A stretch of 39,888 nucleotides of DNA from Bacteroidales bacterium UBA3743. Its GTDB lineage: Bacteria > Bacteroidota > Bacteroidia > Bacteroidales > Paludibacteraceae. A program made the position numbers and the translations under genes. Location: the NCBI GenBank assembly GCA_002371265.1, contig DFGT01000028.1, forward strand, positions 58,672 to 98,559, given 5' to 3'. Shown here piece by piece: positions 39,806 to 39,888 of the stretch. The notes under the pieces were generated by a model, which had not been told where the DNA came from, did not search any database, and worked only from the letters and a program-made list of their open reading frames with translations. How positions within the stretch are numbered: the stretch's first letter is position 1; each line of letters starts with the position of its first letter.

Positions 39806-39888
39806 ATGGCAAAAGAACAATTTGATCGTTCAAAACCGCACGTAAATATCGGTACTATTGGTCACGTAGACCATGGTAAGACAACTCT
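39806..39888 (+). CDS. tuf: Elongation factor Tu (5' end, partial)
   Basis: The first 27 codons read MAKEQFDRSKPHVNIGTIGH then VDHGKTT, the start of EF-Tu including the GTP-binding P-loop (GHVDHGKT). The window ends inside the gene. The leader of 32 bases after tRNA-Thr is AT-rich with no Shine-Dalgarno. tRNA genes just upstream of tuf are the standard arrangement in Bacteroidota. Confidence 0.97.
   Translation, partial: MAKEQFDRSKPHVNIGTIGHVDHGKTT

Overview
The window comes from a member of the Bacteroidota, most likely order Bacteroidales. Several things point this way: a gldJ-type lipoprotein gene next to murF; secreted proteins with type IX secretion (T9SS) C-terminal signals; a FeoA-FeoB fusion with its small Cys-rich partner; a ResB-CcsA fusion; the order rpsU - xer - hpf - tRNAs - tuf; tRNAs without an encoded CCA; and promoter-like sites of the form TTTG-N18/19-TAnnTTTG. 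Most start codons have no Shine-Dalgarno sequence, as is usual in this phylum. The exact genus cannot be read from the sequence.

Layout. 1-378: the end of a tRNA, rpsT and its terminator. 425-910: a small secreted protein of unknown function. 1330-7614: a 2094-residue multi-domain surface protein with a CHU_C-type (gliding-motility-associated) C-terminus. 7615-13752: a repeat-rich accessory stretch holding a mosaic secreted protein with a type A T9SS tail, an ORF6N + phospholipase-D-like protein, and two tandem XRE-type HTH genes, one frameshifted and truncated. 13753-19860: a compact operon of a double-RidA-like protein, CcsBA cytochrome c maturation, FeoAB iron uptake and a 48-residue Cys-rich membrane peptide. 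19861-23141: repeats, then two minus-strand genes for an exported protein and a lipoprotein. 23390-28361: an ABM-domain monooxygenase, then dacB (PBP4), hisIE and topA on the minus strand. 28467-31706: aminopeptidase P and a thioredoxin-fold lipoprotein-like protein. 31904-37923: gldJ, then murF, a small membrane protein, an LtaS-like phosphatase/sulfatase and a radical SAM protein packed with overlaps. 38034-39888: rpsU, xer, hpf, tRNA-Tyr, tRNA-Thr and the start of tuf.

How the parts fit. GldJ is a T9SS/gliding component, and two large proteins here (1330-7614, 8562-11237) carry T9SS sorting domains, so they are probably its cargo; a third (20340-22031) has a related tail. The ccsBA-feoAB block links heme-protein maturation to ferrous iron uptake, as in anaerobic gut Bacteroidales. 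The last 2 kb is a translation-related block.

Most unusual features. (1) A GAGACG-type palindromic intergenic repeat seems to have entered the ccsBA coding sequence and expanded in frame; a sister element lies at 23669-23773. (2) A modular dispersed repeat family marks the accessory region in both orientations, including a 150-bp pair with only 3 differences. (3) The HisI half of hisIE has lost its metal-binding residues while the HisE half looks intact. (4) A perfect Shine-Dalgarno sequence precedes a radical SAM gene in a genome that hardly uses them. (5) A perfect 13-bp hairpin lies inside the xer coding start, just after rpsU. I found no CRISPR array, transposase or complete prophage.
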